A DNA stretch of 64,000 nt from Flagellimonas marinaquae (GTDB lineage: Bacteria; Bacteroidota; Bacteroidia; Flavobacteriales; Flavobacteriaceae): NCBI RefSeq assembly GCF_003992675.1, contig NZ_RZMZ01000004.1, forward strand, positions 7,501 through 71,500, in the 5' to 3' direction. Below are positions 56,179 to 64,000 of the stretch, in pieces (position 1 is the stretch's first letter; each line of letters begins with the position of its first letter). The position numbers and the translations under genes were made by a program. The notes below the pieces were generated by a model that was not told the DNA's origin, made no database searches, and worked only from the letters and a program-made list of their open reading frames with translations.

Positions 56179-56192
56179 CTACAACGTTGTAG
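56179..56192. promoter_or_regulatory. LacI-type palindrome between glgB and GH31
   Basis: CTACAACGTTGTAG is a perfect 14-bp palindrome centred on CG, the form of LacI/GalR operators. It lies 8 bp after the glgB stop and 74 bp before the GH31 ATG. The regulator is not in the window. Confidence 0.5.
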
Positions 56193-56266
56193 TTGATTGC
56201 TTTTCAAAACATATTTTTAATTATTCAGGCTTTTGTGTTTCTTTTGCTAGCCTCAACTGATTATAG

Positions 56267-58666
56267 ATGATAACCAATACAGAAATAGCAAGAACGGGAA
56301 ATCAGTTCCCCAATCATATAGTCGATTTTAAACAAGAAAACGACAAACTATACTTCACCACACAGAACGGGGTCATATTACAGGTCACCATACTTAGGGA
56401 CAGCGTAGTCCGATTCAGGTATGCTACGGACCATGTGTTTGAACCCGATTTTTCCTATGCCATTAGTGAAGATGTCAACCTCGGGTACAATGAACTGACC
56501 GTCGAGGATGAGATTCCGGAGTATGTAATCACCACAGCAAAAATCAAAATCTACATCAACAAGACCAACCTTAAGGTGCAGATAGTGGATATGGATGCCG
56601 TAATTTTAACGGAGGACGAGCTAGGGTTCCATTGGGAGGAAAATTTCGATTATGGGGGCAATGTGGTGAAAATGAGCAAAATTTGCCATGCGGGCGAAAG
56701 TTACTATGGTATGGGAGATAAAGCCTCCCACACAAACTTAAAGGGAAAACGGGTAAATAATTGGGTGACGGACTCCTACGCATATGGAAAGGATCAGGAA
56801 CCCTTGTACAAATCCATACCTTTTTATGTGGGGCTTAAGGAAAGTACCGCTTATGGTATATTTTTCGACAATTCCTTCAGTACCTATTTTGATTTTGCCA
56901 ATGAAAAAAGGAACGTTACCAGTTTTTGGGCCGATGGTGGGGAAATGAACTATTATTTCTTCTATGGACCCAAAATGAAGGATGTGGTGGAGTCTTATAC
57001 CGATTTGACCGGTGTTCCAGAGCTTCCACCCTTATGGGCCCTAGGGTTCCATCAATCCAAATGGAGCTATTTTCCAGAAGAAAAGGTCAAAAACATTGCC
57101 TCTACTTTTAGAGAGTTGAAGATTCCCTGTGATGCCATTTATTTGGATATCGATTATATGGAAGGTTTCCGTTGCTTTACATGGAACAATCAACATTTCC
57201 CCAACCCAAAAAAGATGATCAAGGAAATGGCCGAGGATGGCTTTAAGGTCATCACCATGATTGATCCCGGTATCAAAATAGACCGTGATTATTGGGTGTA
57301 TCAACAGGCCATGGATCATGGTTTCTTTTGTAGAAGGGCTGATGGACCTCATTTTAAGGGCAAAGTATGGCCGGGAGAATGCAAGTTCCCCGATTTCACG
57401 CACCCCAAGGTGCGGGAGTGGTGGGCCGATCTTTATAAAGAAATGATAGCTGAGATGGGCGTAAGCGGTGTTTGGAACGATATGAACGAACCCGCTGTAA
57501 TGGAAGTGCCCACAAAAACGGCCAATTTGGATGTTCGCCACGATTACGATGGCCATCCATGTAGCCATAGAAAGGCCCATAACGTTTATGGCATGCAAAT
57601 GGTTCGGGCCACGTACGAAGGCGTTAAAAAATTTATGTTCCCACGACGCCCTTTTGTGCTCACCAGGGCGGCCTATGCTGGTACACAGCGCTATTGTGCC
57701 ACTTGGACGGGCGATAATGTGGCCACTTGGGAACACCTGTGGATAGCCAATGTACAAATGCAGCGCATGTGCATGAGCGGTTATTCCTTTGTGGGTTCCG
57801 ATATTGGAGGATTTGCAGAACAGCCCAATGGCGAACTTTTTGCCCGTTGGATGCAGTTGGCCGTATTCCATCCCTTTTGCCGTGTGCATTCCAGTGGCGA
57901 TCACGGAGATCAAGAACCATGGTCATTTGGAGAAGAGATTACCGATATTGTTCGGGAATTTATAGAGTTGAGGTACCAATTGCTGCCCTATCTCTACACC
58001 ATGTTCTACAATTATATCAAGCAAGGATTTCCAATGTTGCAATCCTTGGTGTTTTATGATCAGGAAGATCAACAAACACATTTCCGTACGGACGAATTCA
58101 TTTTTGGAAAACAGATTTTGGTCTGTCCGGTGCAGGAACCCAACGCAATGGGTCGTAGAATGTACTTCCCAAAAGGAAATTGGTACAACTATTGGACCGA
58201 TGAACTCAACGAAGGTGGAATGGAACGTTGGGTTTCGGCCGAAATACATCGTATTCCACTCTTTATAAAAGAAGGGGCCATGATTCCTAAGTATCCCGTA
58301 CAGCAGTATGTGGGAGAAAAGGAAATTGAAAAACTTATGATCGATGTGTATTTTAAGGAAGGAACCGAGAACTCGCAGGTGTACGAAGATCAGCAAGAAG
58401 GATATGACTATAAAAAGGGACGTTTTAGTTTAAGACGCTTTAAATTGACGGGCAAGAAAACTGAGTTGATCATTCAACAGTTCAAGGACGGAAATTACAT
58501 CACCCCGTATGAGACCTTTAAAATGACCTTCCATGGTCTGCCTTTCAAAATTGATTCGGTGGAAGTGGACAACGAAGAGGTTAATTTGGATGACATCAAA
58601 TTGAATGGCAACAACTCCATTGAAGTGAGCAAGGATTTCACCGAGCTTCACATTTTCGGAGCATAA
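56267..58666 (+). CDS. Glycoside hydrolase family 31 alpha-glucosidase
   Basis: 799 residues. An N-terminal beta-sandwich (about 15-220) is followed by the barrel with LGFHQSKWSY, IDYMEGFRCFTW, the nucleophile Asp in WNDMNEPAV and the acid/base Asp in WTGDNVATWEHL, then FVGSDIGGF, FHPFCRVHSSGDHGDQEPW and C-terminal beta domains. Substrate is probably an alpha-linked gluco-oligosaccharide. No signal peptide is seen, so cytosolic. It follows glgB by 96 bp with the palindrome between. Confidence 0.93.
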   Translation: MITNTEIARTGNQFPNHIVDFKQENDKLYFTTQNGVILQVTILRDSVVRFRYATDHVFEPDFSYAISEDVNLGYNELTVEDEIPEYVITTAKIKIYINKTNLKVQIVDMDAVILTEDELGFHWEENFDYGGNVVKMSKICHAGESYYGMGDKASHTNLKGKRVNNWVTDSYAYGKDQEPLYKSIPFYVGLKESTAYGIFFDNSFSTYFDFANEKRNVTSFWADGGEMNYYFFYGPKMKDVVESYTDLTGVPELPPLWALGFHQSKWSYFPEEKVKNIASTFRELKIPCDAIYLDIDYMEGFRCFTWNNQHFPNPKKMIKEMAEDGFKVITMIDPGIKIDRDYWVYQQAMDHGFFCRRADGPHFKGKVWPGECKFPDFTHPKVREWWADLYKEMIAEMGVSGVWNDMNEPAVMEVPTKTANLDVRHDYDGHPCSHRKAHNVYGMQMVRATYEGVKKFMFPRRPFVLTRAAYAGTQRYCATWTGDNVATWEHLWIANVQMQRMCMSGYSFVGSDIGGFAEQPNGELFARWMQLAVFHPFCRVHSSGDHGDQEPWSFGEEITDIVREFIELRYQLLPYLYTMFYNYIKQGFPMLQSLVFYDQEDQQTHFRTDEFIFGKQILVCPVQEPNAMGRRMYFPKGNWYNYWTDELNEGGMERWVSAEIHRIPLFIKEGAMIPKYPVQQYVGEKEIEKLMIDVYFKEGTENSQVYEDQQEGYDYKKGRFSLRRFKLTGKKTELIIQQFKDGNYITPYETFKMTFHGLPFKIDSVEVDNEEVNLDDIKLNGNNSIEVSKDFTELHIFGA

Positions 58667-58703
58667 ATTTTGTAAATTCAAAGAACAAAAACACATAGAC
58701 CAT

Positions 58704-59513
58704 ATGAGAAAAATTGTTTTGACAGCTTTGGTTTTCTTGATGCTATCGGCTTGCAAAACCAATCCGTTTACAGGAAAGAGCACTCTTAATTTTTACTCCA
58801 ATAGTCAAATGTTCCCCATGGCTTTTGCCCAGTACGACCAATTTTTGGAGAGCAACAAGGTAGTTACGGGAACTTCCGAGGCACAGATGATACAAAGGGT
58901 AGGGCAACGCATTGCTTCTGCCGCTGAACGCTGGCTGGATGCCAACGGCTACCCAGGATACCTTAAGGATTACAAATGGGAATATAACCTTGTTCAAGAT
59001 GAAACCGTCAATGCGTGGTGTATGCCCGGCGGAAAGATTGTTTTTTACACAGGGATATTGCCGATTACCCAAAACGAAACGGGGGTAGCGGTCGTTATGG
59101 GCCATGAGGTGGCACATGCCTTGGCCGACCATGGTGCGCAACGTATGAGTGCTGGAACCCTTCAGCAAATCGGTGCCGTAGCTGGAAATGTGGCCATCCA
59201 AGATCCAGAAAAGAGAAACATGTTCAATCAAGCGTATGGTATTGGTTCACAGGTAGGGGTCATGCTGCCCTTTAGCAGAAGCCATGAAACCGAAGCTGAC
59301 AGGATAGGACTTCAAATTATGGCGATTGCCGGGTACGATCCCAGCGAAGCCGCCGAACTTTGGAAACGAATGAAGGCGAAATCGGGAGGACAGGCACCAC
59401 CAGAGTTTTTGAGCACCCACCCGTCCAACGATACCAGAATCAGTAATTTGACCGCATGGGCCCCAGCAGCAAAACAGGAAGCTCGGAAATTTGGGGTTAC
59501 CTCCTTCAAATAA
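58704..59513 (+). CDS. M48 family metalloprotease, lipoprotein
   Basis: 269 residues. MRKIVLTALVFLMLSAC is a lipoprotein signal (lipobox LSAC). The protease domain has HEVAHALADH (HExxH zinc ligands and catalytic Glu) and a third ligand in SHETEADRIG. NPFTGKSTLNFYS and AWCMPGGKIVFYTGIL are typical of the BepA/LoiP-like periplasmic group. It probably degrades misassembled outer-membrane proteins. It lies 37 bp after GH31, perhaps in its transcript. Confidence 0.92.
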   Translation: MRKIVLTALVFLMLSACKTNPFTGKSTLNFYSNSQMFPMAFAQYDQFLESNKVVTGTSEAQMIQRVGQRIASAAERWLDANGYPGYLKDYKWEYNLVQDETVNAWCMPGGKIVFYTGILPITQNETGVAVVMGHEVAHALADHGAQRMSAGTLQQIGAVAGNVAIQDPEKRNMFNQAYGIGSQVGVMLPFSRSHETEADRIGLQIMAIAGYDPSEAAELWKRMKAKSGGQAPPEFLSTHPSNDTRISNLTAWAPAAKQEARKFGVTSFK

Positions 59514-59622
59514 ATTGATATAACTAATTAGAGATGTCACTTCGAAACAGGCGAAAAATCCAAAAGACACCAAAAAGGGTTTTTCCAAATGGGGCGAGGT
59601 GATATTTTTTTTATGATATAGC

Positions 59623-60945
59623 ATGGCACAGACATTGGCATTAAAAGGAAGTAAAAAACTGTTGAACGCGTGGGCGTTTTACGATTGGGCCAATTCGGTG
59701 TACAGTTTGGTGATTTCGTCCGCCATTTTTCCACTTTTTTATGGACTGTTGTTCCGAACAGCAGGCATTGAGCAAGTAACCATCTTTGGAGGTGAGATTG
59801 CTAGGGCCCCTCTCATCAGTTATGTGACTTCTTTGGCCTTTGTTTTTATAGCAATCGTAACCCCGCTTGTTTCCGGAGTGGCCGATTATTTGGGTAACAA
59901 AAAGATGTTTCTCAAGTTTTTTTGCTATTTGGGAGCTGCCTCCTGTATAGGGTTATACTGGTTCTCGTTGGAAAATATCCTTTTTGGACTGGCCTGTTAT
60001 TTTTTTGGACTTGTTGGGTTTTGGGTGAGTTTTGCTATCAACAACTCTTACTTGCCGGACATCGCCTATCCGGAGCAACAGGACAGCATCAGTGCCAAAG
60101 GATTCTCCTTGGGCTATGTGGGCAGTGTAATCCTACTCGTGTTTAATCTCTTCATGGTGATGGAACCCGATTTTTTTGGTATTACCGATAGTGGTGGCGA
60201 GATTGCTGAAATCAAGGCGATGAAGTACTCTTTTATTTCTGTAGGTATCTGGTGGATACTTTTCAGTCAATACACTTTTAAACATTTACCCAAAGGGTAT
60301 AAACGGGAAGGGGAGCGACACCATATCATTTTGAACGGTTTCAAGGAATTGAAGCTCGTATGGCATCAACTGGGGGAGAATAGGAGGCTAAAACGGTATT
60401 TAGGTGCATTTTTCACCTACAGTATGGCGGTACAGACCATTATGCTGATTGCCACCTACTTTGGGGAAGAAGAAATTGTATGGGGTTCGGATAATGAACG
60501 CACCATGGGATTGATTATAAGTATTTTGTTGATACAGATCGTCGCTATTTTGGGAGCAACACTAACGGCAAGGGCATCCAAGGCGTATGGAAATATCAAA
60601 ACCTTAATTTGTATCAATGTGATATGGGCTTTGCTGTGCGTTTACGCCTATTTTTTACAGACACCAACGGATTTTTATATAGCCGCAGGTTTGGTCGGTG
60701 TGGTCATGGGAGGCATACAGGCTCTTTCGCGCTCCACCTACTCCAAATTTTTGCCGGATACGACCGACACTACTTCCTTTTTCAGTTTTTACGATGTGGC
60801 CGAAAAAATAGGGATTATCATCGGTACGCTTATGTACGGTATCGTGGCACAACTTACGGGGAGCATGCGCAATAGCACCATCTTTTTGGGGGTGTTCTTC
60901 TTAATCGGTATCTTTTTGCTCACTAGGGTCAACAAAAAAAGTTAA
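59623..60945 (+). CDS. MFS transporter, UMF1/Atg22-like
   Basis: 440 residues with about 12 helices. LNAWAFYDWANSVYSLVISSAIFPLFY is the diagnostic UMF1/Atg22 start (motif DWANS), and the rest fits: FYGLLFRTAG, FYFFGLVGFWVSFAINNSYLPDIA, GYVGSVILLVFNLFM, GGIQALSRSTYSKFLPDT. Members of this family export amino acids in yeast vacuoles; bacterial substrates are unknown. The following ChbG-like gene begins 4 bp later. Confidence 0.9.
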   Translation: MAQTLALKGSKKLLNAWAFYDWANSVYSLVISSAIFPLFYGLLFRTAGIEQVTIFGGEIARAPLISYVTSLAFVFIAIVTPLVSGVADYLGNKKMFLKFFCYLGAASCIGLYWFSLENILFGLACYFFGLVGFWVSFAINNSYLPDIAYPEQQDSISAKGFSLGYVGSVILLVFNLFMVMEPDFFGITDSGGEIAEIKAMKYSFISVGIWWILFSQYTFKHLPKGYKREGERHHIILNGFKELKLVWHQLGENRRLKRYLGAFFTYSMAVQTIMLIATYFGEEEIVWGSDNERTMGLIISILLIQIVAILGATLTARASKAYGNIKTLICINVIWALLCVYAYFLQTPTDFYIAAGLVGVVMGGIQALSRSTYSKFLPDTTDTTSFFSFYDVAEKIGIIIGTLMYGIVAQLTGSMRNSTIFLGVFFLIGIFLLTRVNKKS

Positions 60946-60949
60946 ACAA

Positions 60950-61867
60950 ATGAAACAAATTTTTATGCTGACCATGTCACTATGGTTTATGGGAACACAA
61001 CTTCAGGCACAACAAACGGTTCAAGAGCGTTTGGGCTATCCTGCCGATGCCAAGTTGTTAATCGTGCATGCGGATGATCTTGGGGTTATTCATTCTGCGA
61101 ACCAAGCCACGTTCAAGGCATTCAAGGAAGGTGCTGTAAACAGCGCCAGCATCATGGTACCTACCCCTTGGTTATCCGAAGTTGCCGAATATGCCAAAGC
61201 CAATCCAGATCACGACATGGGTATCCATCTAACGTTAACCAGTGAATGGAACTATTTACGATGGGGACCGGTGGCTTCCAAATCAGAGGTGTCCAGCTTG
61301 CTGGATGAAAATGGCTATTTATATCCAGATTGTGCACAACTTTGGGAAAATGCCAAGATCGAGGAAGTGGAAATAGAATTAAGGGCCCAAATAGATAAGG
61401 CCATTGCCATGGGTATCCATCCTACCCATTTGGATAGCCACATGGGTTGCTTGTTTTCCACAGACCCGCGATACTACGAACTATATGCCAATCTGGCCAA
61501 AGAATACGGTATTCCAGCCATGATCAATCATCAAATTGAAGAACTGGGCGGCTCAAATGGTACCAAACAACCAGTGATCATCAATCAAATATTTGGAGCA
61601 GGACCTGCTGATTTTGATACCGATATGGCCGCTTACTACGCGAACACTCTCCGTGAATTGGAACCAGGGGTCCACGTGATGATCATACACTGCGGATTTG
61701 ACAATTTGGAAAGTCAGGGCATGTCCGTGGACCACCCGTATTGGGGGGCCAAATGGCGCCAACAGGATTACGATTTTTTCACCAGTGAAGCCTGTGACCA
61801 AATTTTGGAGGAGGAAAACATCCATTTGGTGACTTGGAAAGAAATTGGAGCTTTGTTAAAAAAATAA
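60950..61867 (+). CDS. ChbG/HpnK family polysaccharide deacetylase-like protein
   Basis: 305 residues. A signal peptide (MKQIFMLTMSLWFMGTQLQAQ) precedes a YdjC/ChbG domain: LLIVHADDLGVIHSANQATF (metal ligands Asp-Asp), NSASIMVPTPWL, MGIHLTLTSEW, THLDSHMGCLF and HVMIIHCGFDNLES. The family removes acetyl groups from chitooligosaccharides or hopanoid sugars. Periplasmic location suggests oligosaccharide scavenging, coupled with the upstream transporter. A strong terminator follows. Confidence 0.9.
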   Translation: MKQIFMLTMSLWFMGTQLQAQQTVQERLGYPADAKLLIVHADDLGVIHSANQATFKAFKEGAVNSASIMVPTPWLSEVAEYAKANPDHDMGIHLTLTSEWNYLRWGPVASKSEVSSLLDENGYLYPDCAQLWENAKIEEVEIELRAQIDKAIAMGIHPTHLDSHMGCLFSTDPRYYELYANLAKEYGIPAMINHQIEELGGSNGTKQPVIINQIFGAGPADFDTDMAAYYANTLRELEPGVHVMIIHCGFDNLESQGMSVDHPYWGAKWRQQDYDFFTSEACDQILEEENIHLVTWKEIGALLKK

Positions 61868-61883
61868 AGTTCGATTTAAATAA

Positions 61884-61915
61884 AAAAAAGCCCCGACATT
61901 CATCGGGGCTTTTTT
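61884..61915. terminator. Bidirectional terminator, deacetylase / GIN gene
   Basis: A 13-bp perfect stem (61884-61896 with 61903-61915; core GCCCCGA/TCGGGGC) with A and T runs, lying between convergent genes. Confidence 0.9.
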
Positions 61916-61938
61916 GGTAAAATTTTTGTGGATCAGGG

Positions 61939-62664
61939 CTATACTTTCGTAATATCTCCCGATCCAGAGGCTTTGGAGTGTACTTTTTTGGGATTGCCCT
62001 TATACTGAATGTCCCCAGAACCGGATACCCTTGCATCCAAGGATTGGTTTGCGGTCACTTTGATATCGGCCGAGCCCGAAACGGTCGCCTCAACAAATTC
62101 AGCTTCCAAATCGAATGCCTTGATATCCCCTGAACCGGAAACCGATACTGAAAAGTCCGTTACTTTTCCAGATAAGTTGATATCACCAGAACCGGAAAGT
62201 GTGGCTTCTAGCTCATTGGCTTCAACGGTCAAGGTCACATCGCCAGATCCTGACATGCTGGCATCGAACTGGTCCGCTTGGATGGTCGTTTTCCCTACAA
62301 TGTCCCCAGAACCCGATAGGCTTACAAAGTCAATGGAAGATATGGGAACCGTAATTCGGATACCCCTATTCCAACTGGAAGGTCTAAGGTTCATGCCATT
62401 TTCGGCTTTAATGACCAGTTTTCCGTTCTTGACCTCAGTTTTAATGTGCTCCAAAAGGTTGGATTCGCCTTCCAAGGTCAGTTCGCCTTCGGTTCCAGAA
62501 ACCAGTTCCACATCAAACCAACCTGCCAGAGCGACCCCATCGTACTCCCCAACAGAGCGCTCCAGGGTTACGTAATCCCCGTTTCCTTTGACCCGTTTGC
62601 CCCATTGGGCGTTGGTACAGGCTATCATTCCTAAGGCGAGCACAAATGTGATAAGTTTTTTCAT
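61939..62664 (-). CDS. Head-GIN (DUF2807) domain protein
   Basis: 241 residues. A signal peptide with a Cys (MKKLITFVLALGMIAC, lipobox IAC) precedes a beta-solenoid-like domain with at least six copies of the motif SGSGDI (or SGSADI) at 16-21 residue spacing, from about residue 115 to the end. That fits one beta-helix coil per repeat. The N-terminal part has the GIN head features VTLERSVGEYDGVALAGWFDVELV. Role: envelope, unknown. It is the last gene of a leftward operon. Confidence 0.85.
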   Translation of the reverse strand: MKKLITFVLALGMIACTNAQWGKRVKGNGDYVTLERSVGEYDGVALAGWFDVELVSGTEGELTLEGESNLLEHIKTEVKNGKLVIKAENGMNLRPSSWNRGIRITVPISSIDFVSLSGSGDIVGKTTIQADQFDASMSGSGDVTLTVEANELEATLSGSGDINLSGKVTDFSVSVSGSGDIKAFDLEAEFVEATVSGSADIKVTANQSLDARVSGSGDIQYKGNPKKVHSKASGSGDITKV

Positions 62665-62696
62665 GATCTTGTGATTAAATTGTTTTTTGATTGCTA

Positions 62697-63797
62697 TTAA
62701 TTCTGATAAAATGAGATACCCCCGTAGTCGCTGGTAATGTTGACCCTGTTTCCAGAATTGGCCTTACCATAGAACCCACGATAATATTTTTCGGTCGATT
62801 TTTCCTTACTGATGTTGATTTCAAAATCTTCCTTGCCGCTTACACCGGCATATTCGGTACTGATTTCAAAATCAAAATGGTAACTTGGATCATAACCAAT
62901 CTTGATGCCCGTATAATCTGAACCAATTTCAATATTTCCGGCGTCAGGTGCCATTCGGTCAATTTTAATGGACCCATAGTCGCTGGTAATGGCCACATTG
63001 CCGTGTACATTGCCCAGTTTTACACCAATGTAGTTACCGTTGCCTTCCACATTGGTCACATTTCTTACGTCGATGGAACCATAATCACTGGCATATTGTA
63101 GGTTGTCCATTTCTTCTACCACCACATTGGTGTAGTCCGCTTTAATGTTGAGGTTGCCTGCCTTTTCGATGGTAAATCCGGAATAATCTGCAATAATCTC
63201 CGCACTGTTGATGTAATCGAAGGTTGATCTTGAGGTATAATCGAACCGAAGCTCGTTATTGCGCCCCCGTAGTTCACCGATTTCCAGCTTCCCGTAATCA
63301 CAGCTGATCTTGGCATGTCCGTCGATACGGTCCAAAATAATGCTTCCATAATCGTTGCTGAGGTTAACGCTGTTCTTCACGGGGAGTTTTATGGTATAGT
63401 TGACCTGTACGCTAACTTTTTTGCGTCCTCCCCAGCTCCACCCCCAGCTATTTTTGCGATCTCCGAAACGGGTGGTGGCAGAGACCATATCAGGACTGTT
63501 TTCAAACTCCACGTCGATTTCATCCAATCGTTCCTGCACACGGTCTTCGTCGTTGCCGTTGGTTTTGATGTGCACCTCAATGGCCACACGGTTCTCGTTC
63601 CAAGAGGTAAGGGTTACGTTGCCGTAGCTGTTCTTCACCTTAAAAAGAGCTTCAGGATTTACGTTGTATTCTTTTTTAATGGTCTTTTCCTTGGTGTACC
63701 TGCCGTTAAGCTTATCGTTGTCCACGTGGGCCATAGCCACAAAGGGAATCAAAGCCAAGGCGAAAAAGAGGGATTTAAATGGTAAAACTTTCATCAT
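62697..63797 (-). CDS. DUF4097-like beta-repeat exported protein
   Basis: 366 residues; a second ATG follows immediately. A signal peptide (KVLPFKSLFFALALIPFVAMA) is followed by about ten repeats of roughly 20 residues built on an xDYGxIxI motif (NDYGSIIL, SDYGSIDV, SDYGSIKI, SDYTGIKI, SDYGGISF), interrupted by a charged region (about 80-115). This is a second putative beta-helix, different from the GIN neighbour. DUF4097 proteins accompany anti-sigma genes in Bacteroidota. Function unknown. Confidence 0.82.
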   Translation of the reverse strand: MMKVLPFKSLFFALALIPFVAMAHVDNDKLNGRYTKEKTIKKEYNVNPEALFKVKNSYGNVTLTSWNENRVAIEVHIKTNGNDEDRVQERLDEIDVEFENSPDMVSATTRFGDRKNSWGWSWGGRKKVSVQVNYTIKLPVKNSVNLSNDYGSIILDRIDGHAKISCDYGKLEIGELRGRNNELRFDYTSRSTFDYINSAEIIADYSGFTIEKAGNLNIKADYTNVVVEEMDNLQYASDYGSIDVRNVTNVEGNGNYIGVKLGNVHGNVAITSDYGSIKIDRMAPDAGNIEIGSDYTGIKIGYDPSYHFDFEISTEYAGVSGKEDFEINISKEKSTEKYYRGFYGKANSGNRVNITSDYGGISFYQN

Positions 63798-64000
63798 GTT
63801 GTGATTTTAGATTCTTAATATTTTCTATTTGGCTCAAAACTTCTTTCAATAGGTCGATACGTGTTTGGAAATTGGTGATCATTGCGCTCAGGATGATTTT
63901 GCTATCGCCACCGTCTACCAGATCTTGTTCCAGGGTTCGGTAGTCCTTGTCCAATTTGGCCAATTGTGCCAAAGTGTCGTCTACCAATTGGGCTGTTTCC
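63775..64000 (-). CDS. C-terminus of probable anti-sigma-type protein
   Basis: The reverse strand is open from the window edge to 63775, showing the last 74 or so residues. The tail is a helical segment (DYRTLEQDLVDGGDSKIILSAMITNFQTRIDLLKEVLSQIENIKNLK) of the type I recall at the end of Flavobacteriia anti-sigma or sigma-sensor proteins, which precede DUF4097 and GIN genes. It overlaps DUF4097 by 23 bp. Its N-terminus and any sigma gene lie beyond the window. Confidence 0.65.
   Translation of the reverse strand, partial: ETAQLVDDTLAQLAKLDKDYRTLEQDLVDGGDSKIILSAMITNFQTRIDLLKEVLSQIENIKNLKSQHDESFTI

Noticed and set aside
62009..62575. Forward-strand open frame with repeated SPEPD-like phrases
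   Set aside because: It is the antisense of the SGSGD repeats of the GIN protein, which has a signal peptide and fits the operon.

Overview
The window looks like chromosome from a marine-type member of the Flavobacteriaceae (phylum Bacteroidota). The evidence is the gene families: paired DUF6452/DUF6048 genes beside rlmD, a SpoIIM/RDD/MoxR/DUF58/DUF4129/DUF4350 cluster, head-GIN and DUF4097 proteins, bshC, four-domain FAS1 and collagen-like lipoproteins. Ribosome binding sites are largely absent, and TAnnTTTG boxes, the Bacteroidota sigma-A -7 element, occur upstream of many genes. The nearest genus (for example the Muricauda/Allomuricauda group) is a guess. I see no rRNA, tRNA, CRISPR array, insertion sequence or prophage. 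The window is gene-dense and almost entirely housekeeping and envelope genes.

Layout. 1-6 kb: the end of an Ig-like lipoprotein gene, a ZIP metal transporter, a THUMP rRNA methyltransferase, a VOC protein, DUF6048/DUF6452 and rlmD. 6-12.5 kb: ornithine aminotransferase, an S66 LD-carboxypeptidase, a CarboxypepD_reg-like exported protein and an M14 peptidase. 12.6-25 kb: bshC, a beta-phosphoglucomutase, the overlapping guaA / LysM-PBP / osmC / DUF922 run, a Tat-exported TIM-barrel protein, DUF3820, pyrG, yidC and a frameshifted DUF6515 gene. 25.6-30.5 kb: a FAS1 lipoprotein, mnmA, a nitronate monooxygenase-like flavoprotein and a small YfiM-like exported protein.

30.5-38 kb holds the conserved MoxR cluster: SpoIIM, a membrane protein, DUF4129, DUF4350, MoxR and DUF58 on one strand, with RDD and TRIC divergent. 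38-47 kb carries an outer-membrane protein with a DoxX-like partner, a cyclophilin lipoprotein sharing start-codon bases with a divergent NUDIX gene, an acyltransferase, an ECF sigma factor with a four-TM partner, an M20 amidohydrolase, NDH-2 and xerD. 47.0-50.27 kb is a small accessory-looking block (CsbD, AI-2E permease, two beta-barrel proteins, a nested palindromic element). It lies between xerD and aroQ, which I recall as divergent neighbours in many Bacteroidota.

50.3-64 kb has aroQ, DUF3817, lpd, tandem msrB genes (one cytoplasmic, one lipoprotein), a collagen-like lipoprotein, glgB and a GH31 alpha-glucosidase with a LacI-type palindrome between them. It continues with an M48 lipoprotein protease, a UMF1-type MFS transporter and a ChbG-like deacetylase. 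The last genes are an envelope-response-type operon (head-GIN, DUF4097 and the tail of a probable anti-sigma protein) running off the right edge.

No obviously new defence or mobile system is visible. The leads most worth following are the near-leaderless promoter geometry at several genes, the xerD-aroQ insertion with its palindrome and LytTR-like direct repeat, the LysM plus periplasmic-binding-fold fusion, the DUF6515 frameshift and the MoxR cluster.
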